This document shows, one piece after another, positions 59,361 to 64,000 of a stretch of DNA of 64,000 nt (position 1 is the first letter of the stretch; the number at the start of each line of letters is the position of its first letter). The notes under the pieces were generated by a model. That model made no database searches. It saw only the letters and a program-made list of their open reading frames with translations, and was not told the DNA's origin. This DNA comes from Trichinella spiralis. Its lineage: Eukaryota > Nematoda > Enoplea > Trichinellida > Trichinellidae. The stretch covers positions 6,170,758 to 6,234,757 of the forward strand of contig CM012955.1 in NCBI GenBank assembly GCA_000181795.3. Reading direction: 5' to 3'. Both the position numbers and the translations under genes were made by a program.

Positions 59361-60650
59361 TCAACAAATACTTAATCAGGAGCTGTCGGTATAATTTTAT
59401 AACAGCTAGCAAATAATTTTCTACCGATACGAATTAATTGCTTTAATTTTTGTAAAAAGAAATTTTCCTCGAAAATTGCAAAATTTCATGGGCTATAGGC
59501 TTGGTTGTTTTTGCGAAAATTGGCGAAAAATTTGTTTTTAAAATTTCGACATTTTTCTGATTGTTATAATTTTATATTGATAAAAGATAGTGTTTTATAT
59601 TGTTTCAACACAAACTACCCAGTAGATGTTGAATAATTTGGCTATTAATTTTGAGTTGCTGCGAATCTTAATACAAAGGAGTGTCGCCATCAGTAATTCT
59701 CTTTCAACCGAAGCGGAGACCGCTAATTTCTACACATGAAACATTTTTGACATAGAATATGTTAGATTTCCATAAACTATTTCTTTTTTTTACGATTAGT
59801 AGATTTGAAATTCTAAATTTATTGCTGTTAAATAATCCTTAATTGTTGCAATTCAAAACGAATAGCCGTTTACTGCAAGTGTTTACTTTGTTATGAGGCA
59901 AAGATTTCATGGAATGCGGTCCCCATTACCATCTTTTCCATTTACGAAGCTACTCATAGATATTAAATGTGTGACTATTTTAATTTACTTTCGCTAAGTA
60001 ACAGCGATGCAATTATGATTTGCATAATTAGTATTATGCGTAGTCGCCCATGGTGAACCTTCGTTACAAATGCCATGAAATTAAATAAATTCACAATTCA
60101 TTTCAAACAATTGGGCTCATGCATGGTATTTAATCGAATCGTTAGAGGTATCCACCAGTTTGTACGGTGAAACGTATTCCATGCTTCACGGAAACTGCAG
60201 CATATTGTAAAATAATTTTATGATTATTGCAAGCAATTGTGAACGAATTATAGGTATGTAAATTTACAATAATCCGCAATTGATGATTTTTTGAAATAAT
60301 AAATAAATTTGTCGGTTTCAGCATTTGAACTTTATAGAATAAAAACACTAGCATATTTCAGGAAAATAGCTTTCTAATGTGATAATTTTGGATAATTCTT
60401 ATCTCTGAATTGTAATAAGTCAAAAAAATTCAGTGAACACAGGTTTTTATTTTTGAAAGTTACAGTTGCTTAAATGAAAACCTGGAACAATTCTTATTAA
60501 AATAAATTTCTTTTTTTGCTAAAAAAATGCAAAGCTGTCTTGTAAAAATTAATGCAGCCATTCCATATGCACATTTATTTAGCTTTTGCTTTTCGTTTAT
60601 TTTTATTTCGACTTCGTTAAAATCCTTTTTAAGTTTCACTTTTTTTCGTA
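59361..60650 (+). repeat. Tandem duplication, unit 2 (about 1.29 kb)
   Basis: Second copy, directly following the first. After it, 60650-60720 resembles the beginning of the unit again (compare 59380-59425), suggesting a third, truncated or very diverged copy. I recognise no transposon family, terminal repeat or protein in the unit. Confidence 0.85.
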
Positions 60651-60720
60651 CAACTTAGGAACGATGAGGGTAAGTTAATGGTAGTTAGTGAATAATTCTC
60701 TTCTGTTTGCTCTATTATTT

Positions 60721-62880
60721 GGACATGCAGGGTAAACGTACAAAACATCATGCCTATTCAGTATCGTCGAACTTGAACTTTTTCACTTCATTAAATTTAT
60801 CTTAGCGTACCGTGCAACATTTAGGCAGTGGTTACCCACAAGTATCGGAATAAATAGCCTATAACGTTAGCACATTTCTAGGTTTTGATATTTTTTTGAA
60901 TTTGAATGGGTGATGTTATGTAAGTTAAACATTTTCCACATTAAAACATGGTATTCTCTGAAAGTGGACACTTTTGTGCTATATATTCTGCCTTTTGGAA
61001 ATGCAGGCTTCCTTCCGTTCCATGCAAGTGCATATATGAATGTAGATTTATATCTTTTGATGCTTCAGTGCTCTTTCTGTAGATGGACTTTTAATGCACG
61101 TGTTCCCGGGAGGAATAAATTCTGAATAAACATCAAAGTAATTGAGTAAATGAAATGTCTGAAATCTGTCGAATGAATTATTACATTGAATTCATTTGAA
61201 ACAGTTTTAGCAATGCCCTGAGAACAGTGTTATGCTAAATGATGAGCATTTGAGAAACTGTCAAGAATAATTCAAATCTTTCTTGCCTTGAATTTTGCAT
61301 TAGTATTAGGCCCTCTAACTATAACGGAGAAAATTTGATATGCTATTTATATTGTACACTTACTCTTGTACCACTCTTCAGGATGTGCTCTCTGTGGTTA
61401 GCAATTCATTATATTAGTATTATATGGCCATCAGTCAAGCAATGTTTTCAATTTTACTCACTTAAATCATCTATGACTCAAAAATAAGTTATATTTCATA
61501 TGTTATTATTCTAGGATTTCAACAACAGGCCAGCTGAAAACTAGCAATTTGTATTTTATGTTACTGACATTCATTCTATGCTTGGATTGATAATTTCCAG
61601 TAATGAGAATGAAAAATGGAATTCCTTTCAGAGATCCTTTAGAGAATGTATGTAATAAAATTGCATTGTTTATTACTTAACTAGTTCTGACTCTTTTTTT
61701 ATAAAGCTATTTCCCGCCTAAATATTTGATGGTAATGTAAAATATTTTGCATGGCGTGCAGCATCAAACATAGTGATTTCAATTTTCTTGCAACTAATTG
61801 AAGATTCTAATATGATAAATGAACTTGATGAAATGAATTTCCATACTATTTGCATTGTTCATCACCTTACATGCCTTTAAGCAAAAGAGCTTTCATTTTA
61901 GCAAACAAATTAATAAAAGAACACTTTTAATTTATGCTATTACGCTCTTACTCTTCAAAAATTAGATTGTTTTCCCAAACTGAGGTTGCTATCATTCAAT
62001 ATCACAGAATGTCACGTTTGAGATCGGTTACTTTGTTGGTCGCCACAAGAAAAGGTGCGCGAATGTAATCACACTCTTGCATGTCGTCTATAATTAACAG
62101 GTAAATCATATTCGGCAATGTGCAAATATTCTATGCTTGATTTACCCAATATGACTAATAAATTTGGTTTTTACGCTATTATTACTAACATTGAAATATT
62201 CCTATCCATACATTACTTGTGTTTTTTATAGACGCTGCAGTCACACAAGTACCAAACCAATATAACCATTACTGGAACCTACATAAGACAGCCATTCACC
62301 ATTTTGTAAATGCTTAAATTTATTTGCATGTTAAAAGCAAGTCATACAATAATTATGCGGTTATATGTTATGTCATTTGCATGAATATTATCAGATAAAC
62401 AAAAACGCAATAGCCATGTTATAGAACGTAATTGAATCTGAACAACAGTGCATGGTAAAAATATTAAAATTCATGCGATTTGTTTCTAAATTTGTAATTT
62501 GTAATTATTTTTTAGGAGAAGGAAGTGTTAGAAATGCATACTTAAGTGTGACAGAGGAAGAAAGAGAGCATGTAAGTAGAACACATTATTTTAACTGTAT
62601 TTCAACCATTTTTAAATTTAGAAAATTTATTCCAATACATAACACACAAAGAGAATAATTAAGAGCGACTGCTTGCCTGAAAATAAATAATGGTATAACA
62701 TTACACAAAGCATATAATGGTAGGCAAAGTTCTTCAACACCGCAATAATGCCATGCGAATAAGAGCCCTTATACCTTGATTTCGATCAGTATGATTTAAG
62801 CCCATTAAAAAATTTGATGGTCGCCTAATAAAGATATATCGACGACCAAAGCGTGCTACTCAAGTGTGAAATTACACGCT
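60721..62880. other. AT-rich intergenic sequence
   Basis: No gene supported. A 56-base exon-like stretch, 62516-62571, with a TTTTTTAG acceptor and a GTAAGT donor is described in the findings. Nothing else stands out. Confidence 0.5.
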
Positions 62881-63109
62881 GAAAAGAAAGTGGGAAAACG
62901 TACATCTTTAACATTATCCAGCAAATTCGCTTGATGCTCTTCCATTGCGCCCAAACGATCATTACCCGATTGCGTCCTTACTCCTACTGATTTTCTTCAC
63001 TTACCCAATCGACAGAGCCAGCGCAGAACGAAGCTTTACTGAAGTGCTAGAAGTATCTAAAGAGCTTTTTCCGGACTATCATGACAGGAAAACGACTGTA
63101 CGGACTTAA
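62881..63109 (+). mobile_element. hAT transposase C-terminal remnant
   Basis: Plus-strand frame resembling the hAT-family C-terminal dimerisation region (Dimer_Tnp_hAT). In order it shows K-R-K-W, then S-L-D-A-L, then Y-P-I-A-S-L-L, then Y-P-I-D-R-A-S-A-E-R-S-F-T, ending at TAA 63107-63109. The P-x3-AS-x-ERSF core is the hallmark of hAT transposases and of host genes derived from them. A stop at 62909-62911 separates the W segment from the rest, and no upstream RNase H-like catalytic part, BED finger, terminal inverted repeats or 8-base target duplication was seen. It is a decayed DNA-transposon fragment, too short and broken to be a working gene. Confidence 0.7.
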
Positions 63110-64000
63110 AGTAATGTGTACGTTCATTCTGTCTTTTCGATTGATCTTGACCTTCTAATAGAAAAGTTCAGTTTCAAACGAAACTGAAACGTGTCGCTCA
63201 TTTGAAATACAATTAAAATTATTAATTTGAAAGATATTCTAACACGTGTTTGATATTCCAATTTTGTTTAAATGAAAAAACGGCACTTTTTGTTCCCCGA
63301 CTGACTGTCATGTATAATAATGCATGCACATGATAAATCTTTCTGTATACTACATCCGCCCCTCTTCATAAATTAAACGCCTCTGTATATTTTACATTAA
63401 ATGAAGGAATAGAATTTCGTTTTTGCAAAATTACAAATATGCACTTTCAGTTTCATTTCTACTCCATAATTACTTTTCTGCTGGTAAAGTGTGGTTCAAT
63501 TGCGCAAGATTCATTTAAGACATAACATTCTATCCTGGGGCATTTTCAAAATTACTAAATATTACTGATCGTGCCATTTCAAGCACATTCAGAGTTTTAT
63601 GAGAGTGTCAGTTACGTAACAAACAGGAAATCAAATGAAGCAGCGAAGAGCAACATTTCCTGCAGGAATTTTATAAAAAATCGACTGACTGAGGCTATGA
63701 TGGAGGAGAGAGTAGGGTTGATAGATGGGTGACGGAGTTGGGAGTGGAAGTGGAGGTTCGAGCAGGGAAGAAAAGGTTTTTAGTGTTTGTATGGGATTTA
63801 TATAGGAATGCGACAGGAAACCTGGACGAATAAACCACGTCGTAGCGACAGACATTGGGACATGGGACAGAGATTTGCGTATAATAAAGTAGGCAAAGTT
63901 TTTGGAAAAAATAACTGCAAAATAGGTAAACCGTGAAAAAGAAGTGCATTTGTAGCGGCTACTGGAAAATTGTACTTGTTAATGACGTTGATCATTTCAT
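63110..64000. other. Right edge of the window
   Basis: No gene supported. A purine-rich, G-rich stretch at about 63690-63780 differs in composition from all surrounding DNA; open frames on its complement reflect that bias. CACGTG occurs near 63244. Confidence 0.45.

Overview
The window is AT-rich (I estimate about 30% G+C by eye), intron-rich eukaryotic DNA from a nematode. The evidence is its protein families: a MOLO1-family protein (a nematode AChR-modulator family), a punctin/MADD-4-type ADAMTS-like protein, a one-copy-type MEF2, a 135-residue fatty-acid-binding protein, and splice acceptors of the form TTTTCAG or TTTNTAG. Composition resembles spirurid/filarial or other AT-rich nematodes, but I cannot place the species. 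Five protein-coding genes were assembled exon by exon. In every gene all exon lengths and intron phases add up to one open frame.

Layout. (1) 994-10505, minus strand: 21-exon ADAMTS-like/punctin gene (madd-4 type), 1,168 residues, with signal peptide, about 11 thrombospondin-1 repeats, an ADAMTS Cys-rich module, one Ig domain and a C-terminal PLAC domain. (2) 16796-23861, plus strand: MOLO1/TPM-family type I membrane protein, divergent from (1), with two possible C-termini and two GC-AG introns. (3) 23.9-42.0 kb: an 18-kb gene-poor stretch ending in a CT/CAG/CTG-rich, G+C-richer block that is the likely MEF2 promoter and 5' leader. (4) 42058-49276, plus: MEF2, 9 exons, 441 residues, with a 4.7-kb second intron rich in regulatory-looking sequence. 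(5) 51773-52879, plus: cytosolic fatty-acid-binding protein, 4 exons. (6) 54131-54878, plus: secreted ML-domain (GM2-activator-like) protein, 4 exons. (7) 55-64 kb: mostly repeats, including a roughly 1.29-kb tandem duplication with a strikingly conserved core, and a decayed hAT transposase C-terminus at about 62.9-63.1 kb.

Functional reading. In Caenorhabditis elegans MADD-4 clusters acetylcholine and GABA receptors at neuromuscular junctions, MOLO-1 is an auxiliary subunit of the levamisole acetylcholine receptor, and MEF-2 acts in muscle in miR-1-dependent retrograde control of the same synapse. Finding these three types of gene next to each other, the first two head to head, is the most interesting gene-level feature here. 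The last two genes are both lipid carriers, one cytosolic and one secreted or lysosomal. I found no rRNA, tRNA, CRISPR or viral element.
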